The notes beneath the pieces were generated by a model. It did not search any database. It was not told the origin of the DNA and was given only the letters and a program-made list of their open reading frames with translations. Source: Euwallacea fornicatus (Eukaryota > Arthropoda > Insecta > Coleoptera > Curculionidae). Taken from it: 64,000 nucleotides of DNA. Positions 35,271 through 47,339 of the stretch are shown here, in pieces. Where the stretch lies: the NCBI RefSeq assembly GCF_040115645.1, contig NC_089554.1, positions 1,178,001 to 1,242,000 on the forward strand, given 5' to 3'. A program made the translations under genes and the position numbers. Position 1 is the stretch's first letter. Each line of letters starts with the position of its first letter.

Positions 35271-35819
35271 CAATATCACCAAATGAGAACTGCAGTCATA
35301 GACTCACCACATCTAAGAAAATAATCATAAGCGAACATTCGATATTTGAATGTTCACGATGGCTCCATGATGGCAAAAGAAAGATAGTAATAAAATGCTA
35401 TGAGCCAAAGAATGAAATGCCTGTTGAAGCATAATATTTCCATTGCAAACGATCGAGTACTACTTGTACTAAAAAGGTTTGGTTTCTGCGCCACATCTTG
35501 TAGTTAAATCAAAGCACAACACTGGAGTAATTTGCAAGTATCTTTCTCAGGGTATTTCAATTATTATAAATGTTGCATACATACTATTTTGGTAGCTTTA
35601 TGACCAATTTTGACGAAAAAAAGTAGAGAATGGAAAAAAATTAACCATCACCCTAGTTTCGAAGACAAAAGGCGTGTATTTAATTTATCCTAGATATCGA
35701 TAAAGTTAATGGCTACAATATCTGATAATATTACTAGTTACTAATAATATTACATCATATTTTTCCCGATGATTGTGAAAGATTAAAGGTGCTCTCACAG
35801 ACGAGAAAGGAAGGTGATA

Positions 35820-36290
35820 TTTTCAAGAATCAGGTTTATTTGCTCTCCGACCTTTAAGCGAAACATCTGATGGATGGGTATTTAAGACAACGATTCAGCT
35901 GGAAAACCACCGCTGTATTATACTTGGCTTTCAAGCAACAGACAAAATTAACAATAAACAAGAAGATGCAATGCCATTATACTCATGGTAACTTAAGAGC
36001 TATTCGACTTTACTTAAATTCACCAACATCTGAATTCATATGAGAGATGGACCGTAGATTTCGCTAGAAAGCTCTACGGACCTATGTACTATTCACATTA
36101 AAGCTTCCAGCAGAGTTTTAACAATCCTGCAGAAGATGCTCTATTAAATGTAAGAAACTATTATTCAAATGATCTTTTTGAGCTTGATTGCAGTCATCAA
36201 TCTGAGGGAATTAGAAACCTTGCCGTATATTCTAAACACGAATTTGAAAGCACTCATAAGTTCGGTAAGTTCCTCCTAAGTGTCTAGTCT
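35820..36290 (+). pseudogene. Capsid-like relic of a virus-like element
   Basis: Three successive plus-strand frames carry pieces in the order of a multi-copy insect protein family that I associate with viral double-jelly-roll-like capsid genes. The first frame runs to a TAA at 35990-35992. The second runs from about 35972 to a TGA at 36041-36043. The third runs from about 36047 past an internal TAA (about 36095) to about 36285, and holds the family's Asp-Cys-Ser-x-Gln motif. At least two frameshifts and three stops show it is dead. The assignment is from recollection of the family and no neighbouring viral gene was found; the exact virus group is unknown. Confidence 0.4.
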
Positions 36291-36745
36291 GATCCTTATG
36301 AGACTGTTCATACAACGCGTTTGTTATAACGGTTAAATGGGAAGAGTATTAACTAAAAGCTTGTACGTTTCCTACTCAAAAAAAGAAAATATATAAATAC
36401 ATAAAAGAGTCTTTGAAAACTATTGAATAGGCGATTCAAAATATACACATAACGGGAAAGTCTAAGGATATTTAAAAAAATATATAAAAAGCCATAACAA
36501 TTTCAATTGTACATTATATTGTACTATATTAGTATAAGTTCTCACTCTGTATACATATTGCAACTGATTGGAAAATTTTTTAAGTAAATAAACAATTTTC
36601 CTGCGAATATGAAAAAGTCAGAATTTTGTGCTTTGCTGAATTATCAGGTTGACTCAATTTCATTCCTTCGATACTGGCTGATGTTTAGTAGGTGTATTGA
36701 AAATATTTTTTTTTATCATAGAATGGCAACATTTTTCACTGAATT
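36291..36745. other. No identifiable feature
   Basis: AT-rich spacer; it may contain the eroded left end of the Tc1 relic that follows. Confidence 0.35.
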
Positions 36746-36747
36746 AG

Positions 36748-37120
36748 ATGAATCGAACGGTAAAGCTTATTCAAGTTGATTTAAGACAAATTGGAGTAGC
36801 CGAGTACACGGATGTTTCCCAAAATATCAAATGTGTCGTTTATGGTGGCGCTACAAAAATTGGAACACCCGCTGAACAACGTCCAGGACATGGACGCATT
36901 ACAACTGTAGCTCAAGATCGATATTTAGTTTTAACAGGTAGAAGGCAATTTACAATTGGGGCACCTGAATTGGTTGCAGATTTACAACGGGCACGCTGTA
37001 TGACTACTGTTCGCTTCTGCGTCGGGAGCATGAAACGTTGATTGAAATGTTGCCGAATTCTTGTTTCGACTGTATAACGATGGACTGGATGGTTGCGAAG
37101 AACCACCCTGAGTTCGCGAC
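36748..37120 (+). pseudogene. Tc1 transposase N-terminal relic
   Basis: The helix-turn-helix region and linker are readable (VDLRQIGVAEYTDVSQNI, then AEQRPGHGRITTVAQDRYL), ending in frameshifts after TTVRFCVGSMKR. It stops where the LTR-like block begins. Its last part overlaps in content with the next Tc1 relic at 38336, so they are probably two different insertions. Confidence 0.65.
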
Positions 37121-37144
37121 CTCAGAGACACCGAGTTGATGCAA

Positions 37145-38299
37145 ATGAAGGAAACAAACCGTTCTTATCGTAACAAAGGTTTATTCTTCACTTATAATTT
37201 CGAGCAATTTAGCAAAGGGAGAAATAACGAGTAATAATTTGCTGTTAAGGGGTTCCTTCGATAAATGAAACCACGAAAACGCCAATTTGGTTTACATAAA
37301 ATGGACTGTATTTCACTTGCACTTATATTAAATAATGAAAGAGTTTAGGTGTAAGTAGGAAGAGGGAGAATGCTTAATTGGGCGGGTTACACACTATGAT
37401 TTTGATCACATCCTGACACGACGCAGCTTCCATACGAAGAGAAGAAAAAAAAAGAGAAAAAATTACTTCGATTAACCCTTAAGTACTAAACCCGAGGAAT
37501 TCCAACCAGGGGCGCACAACCACCAAGAACCCTTACGGGCTATGGCTACGCCGGATCCCATAAATCGCGGCCATCTGGGGAATATCTATACTAGTCGCTT
37601 TTCTGGGAATATTGCAGGCCCAACAAATTGCCCATCAGGGCAATAGTCCCGATCGAAAAAGCTTCCTTTGACTAGTAGTATGTTCCCCAGCCAAAATGTA
37701 CCCTTAGTTTTAGCCTGATGGGCCATGTAGTCTGGCACCCAGATAGTATTCTCAGAACAAGTATCGCCGTACATGGGCGAAACGTAAGGGATAAAGTACA
37801 AATACATAACAAAAACCAAAATTAACAACAAACAAAAAACCAATAACTTAAAGTCCCTAACACTTGCTGTGATAATTAGTTATTATAATAACTACCCGTA
37901 AGTAGTTTCCGTGAGTACAGTATTTGCGTGTAACGCGGAGAGTTGAGTGTTAAGGGAAGCACACAAGAAGGGGAGGAATTTCCTCCTTGTAAACCTTAAA
38001 TACTAATGCCAGTGGTAAGCGGACATAGGCGTACTAGCTTGGTAGATCATTATCCGTACATTTCCTATGTCGGGCTACCAGGCGTAGCTAACTTTTATGG
38101 ATAATTGACGGCTTTATTAGAGGGCGATTATCATCCCAATTCGGAGACGTGCCTAAATTATAGTCTGTACAAAAGACCTGAGAGAAAGTTTATACCACAA
38201 CTATTTCTTAGTTCGTCTAAAATGTGTACCAGCATCTGGTCGTACAAACCAAACGGCTAAAGAATACTGTACATGGGCGTAGCCCAGGGGTTCCTTACA
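37145..38299 (-). mobile_element. LTR-like block, minus strand
   Basis: Read on the minus strand it starts TGTAAGGAACCCCTGGGCTA at 38299 and has TAGTATTTAA near 38000. It ends in AATAAACCTTTGTTACG near 37170, consistent with U3, R and polyA signal of an LTR. GC content is higher than its flanks. It lies between two Tc1 relics. Exact ends and TSD are not resolved. The start motif recurs at 34074. Confidence 0.35.
37586..37843 (-). CDS. Small ORF with signal-peptide-like start, in the LTR-like block
   Basis: An 85-codon frame starts with a hydrophobic run (MVFCLLLILVFVMYLYFIPY) followed by a polar, aromatic-rich part (ENTIWVPDYMAHQAKTKGTF, DRDYCPDGQFVGPAIFPEK) and has no internal stop. I recognise no family. 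It could be a chance frame in the LTR leader; the amino acid make-up is more protein-like than most short frames here. Confidence 0.2.
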   Translation of the reverse strand: MVFCLLLILVFVMYLYFIPYVSPMYGDTCSENTIWVPDYMAHQAKTKGTFWLGNILLVKGSFFDRDYCPDGQFVGPAIFPEKRLV

Positions 38300-38335
38300 T
38301 ACTAATCCTGATTTAATTCTGAATATATGAAACTA

Positions 38336-39024
38336 ATTATTAAAAAACGATCATCGGCTATCCAGTCCTTTACACAAGCCCTAACAACTACAGGTCGAGA
38401 TACTGTTGCAAATTGTCTATATGAAGTCAATCTTCATAGTCGAAGACTACTGAGAGCTCCACCTCTTTCCAGAAGCAATGGCGTTACGAGATTAGACTAG
38501 TGCCAAGATTATTTAAATCGCCATGGAATTAATTAGGTTACAGTATTATTCATTGACGAATACGTATTTGGATTTCGCCCAGATTCTTATCGAATAAGAG
38601 GGTGTGGAGACAGCCTTGAAATGTTGAATGTTTACGACATATTCAGGAGGTCTGTTCACATAGAGGTGGTAAAATAATGGTATGGACCGGAATAAAGATT
38701 GAGAACAGCACTGACCGCGATTTTTCCAATTAATTCACAGCTTGACAGTATATCGACACCTTTCTTGACCCTACAGTTCGACCATTTGCTGGTATCGTTG
38801 GCCAAAATTCTCACCTCATGCACGATAATGCTCGTTCAAATATTGTCGGTATTGCGATAGATCGGTTGACGAACGAAATAATTGTCACATTGCCATGGCC
38901 GGCACAATTGCCAGATCTGAAACCACTTGAGCATACCTGGAACATGCTTCAAAGCGGAATTACACCACATATAGCCAATATTTACGGTGCCTTTCGATTT
39001 CTAGAGTTATTTTTAGAAAAATAG
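38336..39024 (+). pseudogene. Tc1 transposase relic (middle and C-terminal part)
   Basis: Pieces: TTTGRDTVANCLYEVNLHSR, RAPPLSRSNGVTRLD, VLFIDEYVFGFRPDSYRIRG (first catalytic Asp kept), MHDNARSNIVGIAIDRL (second Asp kept), and LPWPAQLPDLKPLEHTWNML (third acidic residue kept), then a disrupted tail. Several stops and frame changes separate them. It is 5'-truncated. Confidence 0.75.
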
Positions 39025-39154
39025 AGAAGGATACCACAAAAATTCAAAACGCGTAACACTATACACAGATAGATGTACAATAAAAATGATAAAAAATAAT
39101 TCATATCTCTCATCCACACAAATAAAGTCAAATTTAGAGGAAATTGAACTTGAG

Positions 39155-39866
39155 AATATCAGTTCGTAAATGGTGAGAAGAAGGTTGGTCGAGAGTGGAT
39201 TATATGGTGGAAGACCTGTGAAAAAACCATTGCTGTCAAATAAAAATGTAAAAGCCCGTTTAGCTTTCGTGTGAAATCATCAGGACTGAACACCTGAGTA
39301 GTAGAAATTAGTAGGGCTCAGCGACGAGTCCAAACTCAATTTATTAAAAAGTGATAGACCATCGTATGTTAGACGTTAAAAAGGCAGAGGACTAAACAAA
39401 AAGTTTATTTTATCTACTGTAAATTCATGGTGGAGTCTCGATTATAATTTGAAGATGGGTCCGCTTCATCAAATAGAAGGTTGCATTAATCGTTTTATGT
39501 ACAGACATATTAAGAAATCATCTACAACTGCATTTTGGCCAAATAATACCATGAAAAAATATTTTCGAACAAGACGATGACTCTAAACACAAATCGAAAC
39601 TTGTGTCAGAATGATTTAGAAAGTAAAAGATTGAAGTTCTTTCTGGGCCGTCGCAATCTCTAGCCCTTAATCCTATAGAAAACTTGGGAGATTACGTTGT
39701 TAACCAAATTCGCCATAAAACATATTCAAATTTGAAGGATTTACTTCAAGCACTTCAAAAGGCCTGGCGAAGCATTGACATCAATTATATTAACAAATTA
39801 ATAGAATTAATGCCACGAAGATGTGCAGAAGTTATTCAACAGAGAGAATATTACACAAAATATTAA
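39155..39866 (+). pseudogene. Second Tc1 transposase relic, different subfamily
   Basis: An early piece reads ESGLYGGRPVKKPLL (about 39190-39230). A middle with many stops follows, then PSQSLALNPIENLGDYVVNQ (third catalytic Glu kept) and the tail LIELMPRRCAEVIQQREYYT to the stop at 39866. A GTGTGGAGCTAAAG sequence at about 39940 resembles a Tc1 end. No left end was found. Confidence 0.75.
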
Positions 39867-39959
39867 TATAAAAACAATTATTATCTGATTAGTTTCTGTA
39901 ATAAGTAAAATGTAATAAATTACAAAAGTTCCTATATTTTTGTGTGGAGCTAAAGAAAT

Positions 39960-41636
39960 GTTTTTTTACATTTTTATATACGAAATATTGTTGTTTGATT
40001 TTCATGCGTTTTAAACATCAACAGTCGTGTATTAAACATATTCTAAAAATATGTTTTGAATTTAGGCCATTAGCATACTACATAGGCATACTAAACTATG
40101 TAAAATTTTAAAAAGTTGTTATAATTATGATTACTGCTACATATTTACAACTTATGAATAAATTAATATAGCAACAAACAAAAGCTTAGTTTGGTTGTAT
40201 ATTAAACATTTTTCATTACGCTAAATGCATAACTTTAAAAAGAACATTAATATATATAACAAATCTTTATTTCCAGTGGAAAGGGGCCATCGACCCATAT
40301 GGTCTTTCTAAGAACATTAACATATTTATAAAAATACCTTTAGACTTTTCCGACGTGTGTATAAGACGTGCAATTAAAAAAGACCAAAATTGTGAAAAAA
40401 ATTAACTAAATATATGACATCTCACATCAAGCTCAATCAATCGAAAAAGAATATCAAAATTTAAAATTTAAAATTAAAAAGAACAAATATTGCGATGGTA
40501 AAATAGCAAAATCCGATCAAAATTCGTCAAAAACTTCGAAGTAACGTAAATTAACTTAAATAAAAAAATATTAACCTTTCTTGACCAAATGGACCATTGC
40601 TATACTTTGAAGAGGTCATCAAAATTAGAGCAATATTCTCCACAAGATTGAGCAAAAGAATTGTTTCTGAGTCAAAGAACGTGTGAATGTGAAAAATCTA
40701 GATAGAAGAATTTATACATTTTTTATTTCAAAGATGGATGCTAAAATGGTGCATGCACCACTGTTGAACGCGATTCCTCGGAATTAAAAACATTAAAATT
40801 TATAGGAAAATCCGTTGGGCTAGAAAAATATGGTCACATTTTTCAGGTGAAGAGACGCCCACGTTCAACGTAGAGTGATTTAGAGCATTTCCAGCAAATA
40901 ACAATTAGAATTTGATTATGCTCTGCAATTTCGAATGTCACGTGATGCTTTTAAAGTGTAATTAACCTGACGACCGAATCGCGATGGCAAATCAGCAAAA
41001 TTTACCGTCTGCGTTATTGGGGGAAAATATGTTACAGATTAAAATTTATTTTTATGGTGGTTTTATTATTCGGAATTTTAATATTACCAGTGCTTTAGCA
41101 GGTTATTGATGGTCTATTTTATGGCTAAATCATGACTACAGCTGGGTTGGATTAACTTTTTTTTGTAGGTATTTGAAAGTTGAGCCTCTAGGCATCACGC
41201 TATTTGCCCAATCTAACTATCAGGCTTGTAAGGTTGGTCGAAAATCAGCAAAATAACTCAGTGCTATCGCGAATTTTTATTCACATATTCTCTAATCACA
41301 TTCTTCTTAATATGTTGAGAATGACATATCACAAGTCCATTTTAGCAGGATGTTTAATGATTGACTCATAGCAGGTTCAATTTTTATATAAGAAGTGTTT
41401 TCGGATCTTTATGTTAGTATCTACAGAACAGTAGCAAGCTACAATTTCCCAAGTTTGCGCGTGTAATTTAAGAATCATCCTTTATTTCTCGAAAATTAAA
41501 GAAATAATGTCTTAATCTCTATTCGACTTCCGCTGTTTTTGCCTCAATATAAGAAGTCTTGTGTAGAGGTTTAATAGGTTCGTAATGGGATTCTTTCTAA
41601 CGGAGATCCCCATTATATCTCCATTGTGGATATCTA
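39960..41636. other. No identifiable feature
   Basis: AT-rich sequence; no gene, TIR or repeat recognised. Confidence 0.4.
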
Positions 41637-42343
41637 TACAGGCTAATTCAAAAATTGGAGTTATCCTTTCACTAGCGAATAGAGTTTCATAAAATAATTT
41701 TTTTTTCTTTTAGGTTTTTTTTTTAATATCAAGATCAGTGGAGATACAGGGTGTTAAAGTTTTATTTAAAAACATAAAATTTATTAGTAATTGCCAAACC
41801 ACTTGAGATAATTAAACAACATTTAATGAGTCTTAATAGCTATGTGGGAGAGAAATTCTTCAATAAATGAAACTATTTTTAGTTTTACCAGTGGCGCGTT
41901 GTATAAAAGTTGTTTAATATTTTCGAAAAAAAAGGTAGGCCTGACTGATTTTTTGAAAAATAAACATTATTGTTGAACTCCTATTTGAGTTCTAAAAAGA
42001 AAAGCTTCTTCATTACCTTCGATACGACGCACCGTTTTCGAGTAAAAAAATTAAAACCGTTTTAATGCGCGCCCACAATTACATGCTGTTTCAATTTATA
42101 ATAAGATTTCGAAAACAAAATTTCAAATTCAATTTGACTACAACCAACACCTACAAAATTTTGTTAAATTATCTCAAGTTTTTTGGCAATTGGAAATATA
42201 TTTTAATTTTTTAAATAAAGCCTCGACACCCCACATTTCCGCTGATATTAATATTTCGAAAAAGTGTCAAAAAATAAAAATCTTGTTTTTTGTCGCCCAA
42301 TTCACTGGTGAAAGGACAACTTCAACGTTGGAATTATCCTGTA
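41637..42343. mobile_element. 707-bp foldback/MITE element
   Basis: The left arm starts TACAGGCTAATTCAAAAATTGG and the right arm, reversed, TACAGGATAATTCCAACGTTGA. Both continue with AGTTRTCCTTTCAC, a GGTGT block, CAATTGCCAAA and CTTGAGATAAT, and the GTGGSCGCGY motif about 250-270 bp in. Arms cover roughly 310 bp each, leaving almost no loop. It has no coding capacity. Confidence 0.78.
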
Positions 42344-42787
42344 TCGCTTCAAGTAAAAAGTATATTCATAATTTGCGTCATTAAGATTTCAAAAATTGTT
42401 AGTTTACGAAGTTTAGCACTTTAAGCATAGTTACGCTTTTGTTTTTTTTTTGAATTTGTAATTTTCAAATAATGGTGTGTTTACACCCTGAATCTCTACT
42501 CCCACTTATAATACACCGATTCTACAAAACCGTTGAATGAACAATGAAAACAAACTGATACGACCATAACATAACCGTAAACTTTGAACGCGCAATAACA
42601 TTCAGACACAACGCAGAGCAATAAAAATCGTCATTAAAAAGCGAGGACGTTGGTGCAATGAAACTTTTTCCGGAAATAAAACCAAAAGTTTAATTCAGTT
42701 TGGTGCCATTAGCTGTTAGACACCCGCAAAAACTACATTTGAATTGAGATAGGTCAGCTAGGCGCGAGGGTGCGCTTTCTTAAACCG

Positions 42788-42834
42788 TGACGTCAATGCA
42801 CTGATTGACGTCACGTAGCTGCACGGCTATAAAA
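42788..42834 (+). promoter_or_regulatory. CRE-CRE-TATA promoter-like cluster
   Basis: Two perfect cAMP-response elements TGACGTCA (42788-42795 and 42806-42813), 18 bp apart, are followed 15 bp later by TATAAAA (42828-42834). This predicts transcription to the right starting near 42858-42865. A donor-like CGC|GTAAAG lies just downstream, so a short non-coding first exon is possible. The only frame starting nearby (ATG 42892) is 10 codons. A third CRE stands at 45797-45804. No coding exon on this strand was identified. Confidence 0.4.
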
Positions 42835-43335
42835 CTCAAGGACGAATTTTCCTATTTCTTGCACGCGTAAAGACTAGTTTTAAGTGATACTCATGAAGTG
42901 GAAAATTAGTTTTTCTTCGTCCTAACATTAACACGTTTCTTTAATGTATAGAAAAATATTTCGTTAATGACCTCCATTAATGCATGACTTTGCAAATTTG
43001 GTTGCTGTTCTCGTCGATTAGCGCGACTTCAGAAATTGACTAGAAGTGGCAAAAAATGGGAATTGAACCAACGCGTTCTCGCATCCAATCAAGTAACAGA
43101 ATTACTCGTTGTCTCTCATTATTTATTACGCACACACTGGTGCAGTGACCACTCACCGGCAGTTAAAATATAGTTGTCGCTAAAATATTTATAATTTTTC
43201 GAAGTTTGAATTTTTTACCTTTACAAGACCAAGTTAATTGCGGCATCCATTAGCGTGTTCGGCACGTTCACATGTTAAACTATCTCGTTTATAAATATTA
43301 ATACACTTGGTTATTAAATAACTATTAATTATTAC

Positions 43336-43504
43336 CGTTGAGGATGTACTCTGAATGTGGGCCCACAGGGGCAGCAAATTGAGGACTGTCCTGCCGAGTT
43401 CTTCTTCCGTTTTTTCCTGATGCACCAATGCTGGCCCATAGTACACTTCAACTTTCCCAGAATGTTGGCACTCGAGCTTGCACACCGGTGTGGTACACAC
43501 TTTT
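43336..43504 (-). CDS. Candidate host exon, Cys-containing, unidentified
   Basis: A 169-nt open segment follows ACTGTAG and ends at TCAACG|GTAATA. The peptide (KVCTTPVCKLECQHSGKVEV, YYGPALVHQEKTEEELGRT, VLNLLPLWAHIQSTSST) has balanced, protein-like composition and GC content above its flanks. It ends in phase 0, which would be compatible with the phase-0 start of exon A at 4748 on the same strand, but joining them would need a 38-kb intron. The frame is also open upstream of the acceptor. Confidence 0.4.
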
Positions 43505-46500
43505 CTACAGTTATCTAAATAATTGTTGCCAACATTTGCCGCCAGTTAATATTCCCAGATATAATAACATCAAATATGTAATCAGCTTTTGAAAATGTGG
43601 GCAGGGGTTACTAAAATATCAATTGAGCTCTCAAGTTATGAAACAACTTTCAAGAGCTTTATCTAAGGAGTAAAACTTGAAAGCTCTTGTTGATAGTAAG
43701 TTTCATCAATAAAGGGGAATATTCGCAGGCATTAGTGACCCACGCGGCGTCCACTTCAACTGAATAAATAATGTTATCTGGCACTTAAAACCCACTCACA
43801 CACTACTTTTTGCTACACTCTAATGGGGGCAACAGTTTCTACAACTTTGGCACTGGAATAATAATATATTATAGAATATTTATGCCACGTTGGCGGCGAA
43901 AGCGAAGCGACCAATTCCCTATACAAGTTTGCTTCAAAATACAAGTCATGCAAGTTGAGCCGATTTTAGTTCAAACCTGTGGCTCGAAAATTATAATAAT
44001 AAAACCATTAAGGTACAAATATAGTTGGGAAAGATATGCGAGTTGTCGAGGAGTATAAAGGGAAGATTAGATATAAAATGTGCGTGCATGGTGGCTGAGT
44101 GATCTTCAGCACAACTTGATCATGTATGACAGCTGTTGATTCACATTAATAGTAAACTACTGAACAAAAATTTTATTTTAACTTTCTGAGGGATTTTTTT
44201 AACTCTCGAAAATGCAAAAGTTTTTATCTAGCTGCTATAAAGTTTTAGAATTTCTTCTCGATAGGTTTTCAAAGGTCTCATCATAAAAAATTATGATATT
44301 TTGGAATGTAGTTTACAAAATGTTACATTAACGGCATAGGTAATTAGTCAAATATTTAATCCAACTGCGTTCGAAATTCCTTTATGGATACATTACTTTT
44401 CTTTGAAAATGAAACTTTGTATCAAATCTGAGATTATCATGGACTAATTTGAAATGAAGTCCAGCTGTAGTTCCAAATGATATTCCAACTGTTACAACTC
44501 ACTCTGAGTCTGAGACGAAGCATTTGGTGACGTCTAATAATCCATTTACGAAGTTTTATGCATAATAAAACTCTTATATACTCTATCACATTTTTTCCCT
44601 AACTTCATAATTTTATTAAGTTTTGGTGAGGAAATCTGCGATACCTTGCATTTATGTGGCATCTTAATATGTTTTTATTTAAAAAATTATTTAAAATTTT
44701 ATTTATGCTCTATTCTACTAAGGATATTTCTACAGTCCATTGCTGTTTTCTTAAAATGCAAGCTTCCCAAAAAAAAAATCATTAAAAACAATCAAATTAA
44801 AAACCTCATCAGCTTTTCAATAAGAAAAAACAAACCCGCAAGCCGAAGGTCGGTTCTTCCATTTCCGCCACTAATTATCTTTTAAAAGCATCCAGGCAGG
44901 CCTGAAAAGTGAAGTCTTAAATACGGCAATATTACGCAACAAACCCCGTTTTCAGTGAAACAAAATTAATAAAAGTGTGTCTCAGCTTGTTCCTGAATGT
45001 AAAAGAAGGGAAGAAGTAATTTGTAATTCTCTGGAAGTCTAATATGGTACGCCACTCTTAGTTCGAGGAAGTAAAAATAGAATAAGCAGGAATAGTAGTA
45101 AATAAGCAGAAGTTTAGTAGTTGGAAAAAGCTTTAAAGGCTGAAGTGTGTTAAAGAGGAATAAACTTAGCTAAAGAAGCCTGTTAAGCTCTTTGAAAATC
45201 ACAGTTCTTTTGATGCTACATCCATGCAAAAGACTGGACTCTGGAAAGCGACTTTTCACATTATTTACGGCAGGAGGAAATTTTTTAGGATTTCTTATTA
45301 CTATTAAAAGCAGACATTGCTGGCTCCAACTAAATATGTTTGTCTTTTTAGTGCAAAGAATTGTAAAAAATAAAGGTAGAAAAGAGAATACCTATGACTA
45401 CCCTCTAGAAATTTTTTGTTAACTAATAGATTTTTCCAGTTCTTTCTCTTTATTCGTTCTCGTTAGAGTACTCTGTATGGTAAAATCAAGCAAGAAAATT
45501 TAAAGTAAGCGAAACGTACCTCCACTACAAATATCAAAGATTAAAAAAATACATTGCAATAAACTTATCGATTGTCAAAAGAATTTTAGTATGATAAAGG
45601 CTACGAGTCTATTAACTCATTTTCAAGTCTATATTGCAATTTTTACCGCACTAAACCGTTAACTGTATTTTTTGTTATTGAAAGTAAATAAACTTGTGAG
45701 GCCAAGAAAAATTGCCTTCAAACGTAAATTGCTACTTAAAGCCGATCCGAGTTGGGGGAGTATTTACTGACCCTCACTGGAGCTCACGCGAACTTGTGAC
45801 GTCATGCCAAGAAGAAACCTCCTTCTTTTTCAGCAATGTACTACGTAATAGAATTTGTTAAACAAAACCTCAAAGTCTGTAACCATTAACGCAGAGTGTG
45901 TGATTCTATTTGTTCTTTCTGGTAGTTTATTGCCGATGAAAAGCGTAAGCCATATGAATAAACAAACTACAAATCTCTACTTGAATCGCATTTTATTGGG
46001 TAAAGCTAGTCAAAAGTAGGTCCTAAGACGTCCTTCATGCCGGTCAGCCATGCATCGCCGCCACTACGATAAACTCTAGTTTCTCTAGTCTGTCTAATAG
46101 CCCTAATAGGCAAAAAATCTAAAAAATATCCACTAATGTGCAACAAAAGAGGACTACTTCACACTTTATGTGGGCCACACGTATGCCCTCCTTGAGAAAG
46201 ACCGAGAAAAGCAGTTTGCAGTCCCCTATTCTATTAACACACGCGTGTCGTAAAGAGGAGATTTTAGTTCGAAAACAGTCACTAGTATGGTAATAAAAAT
46301 CGGAAGTGGGTTTGGTTTTGTTTACAAAATCCCGAAGGCATCGAACACGTTTTTCTGCGGCGACGTTATATTTCGGCACAGACAAGCGTGGCTCCAAACG
46401 GTGTTGCCAAATTTAGATTAAAGGCATGGAGAAAATCCTAAAAGCCACAGAAAATTACGATTACATTTTTGTATATTATTTACATTATAAAATTACGAGG

Positions 46501-47335
46501 AACTAAGATCACATAGAAAACTGAAGAAAATTACTGTATTGGTTTTGTCATTCGAACACTATCCATCATTGTAGATAGCTAAGGAGAATGATTGTTTTTT
46601 ATTTTCATTTAACTGCTGGAATTGACAAAATTTATGTTATGCATTGAAATAAATATGGCCGTTAATATCTAGATTACTTTGATTAAACATGCCGAAATTC
46701 GAGACGAAACACTCGTATACTAAAACAAATTAAAATAATGCTCAAAAAATGTATATAATGATATCAAACTTAGAACTCAAGATAAACAACAGATAACAAA
46801 TTTAAAACAAAAAAAGGATTCAAAGTTTCTCAGTACAAGCCAAAACAGAAAATCAATAAATTTAAGACTCACGGTAAACATACCAGATTTAAAAAAATAC
46901 ATCATCAGGAGTCTTTCAAATAGGGGTGCAACCTACTCATTGGGTTGTCCTGTATTTTGTAATATAGCTAAATTTGCAAATAAATCCAGTTTTTATGACA
47001 GAAATTTAAAGATTTTTTGATGTAGTACTTCGATTTACTTATAAATGTTTTGAATAGAATTAGATCCTTACAAGTATCAAGGTTTTTCTTAAATACAACT
47101 GATGGTTGTTTAAATCAAAATGATTAGAACTACTTTAAATATACACTATGATTTGTCAAACTCAAATGACACATTCCGAAATTTAACTGATTCTTATGAA
47201 ATATAATGAGTCTTTTCTGAATGAATACTTTTTAAAATAAATTTGCAAATGATCAGATATCATGAGCACGAAATCTTCACAAACACAAAGGAACTATCGT
47301 TCATAATAGTCAGTTATCACTAGGGATAATGAGTG
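43505..47335. other. No supported gene
   Basis: It contains a lone CRE (45797-45804) and a 92-codon minus-strand frame at 46119-46397 with codon-like composition but no start ATG, domain or splice context. No transposon structure is seen. Confidence 0.35.
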
Positions 47336-47339
47336 CATG

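Noticed and set aside
36748..39024. One Tc1 gene split by the LTR-like block
   Set aside because: The end of the first fragment and the start of the second cover the same part of the protein, so two separate insertions fit better.
43049..43085. tRNA-like B box (GGTTCAATTCCC on the minus strand)
   Set aside because: The acceptor stem has no complement upstream and no A box or anticodon arm could be folded.
46119..46397. 92-codon minus-strand frame with reasonable codon mix
   Set aside because: It has no ATG start, no splice sites I trust, no motif, and no neighbour to join.
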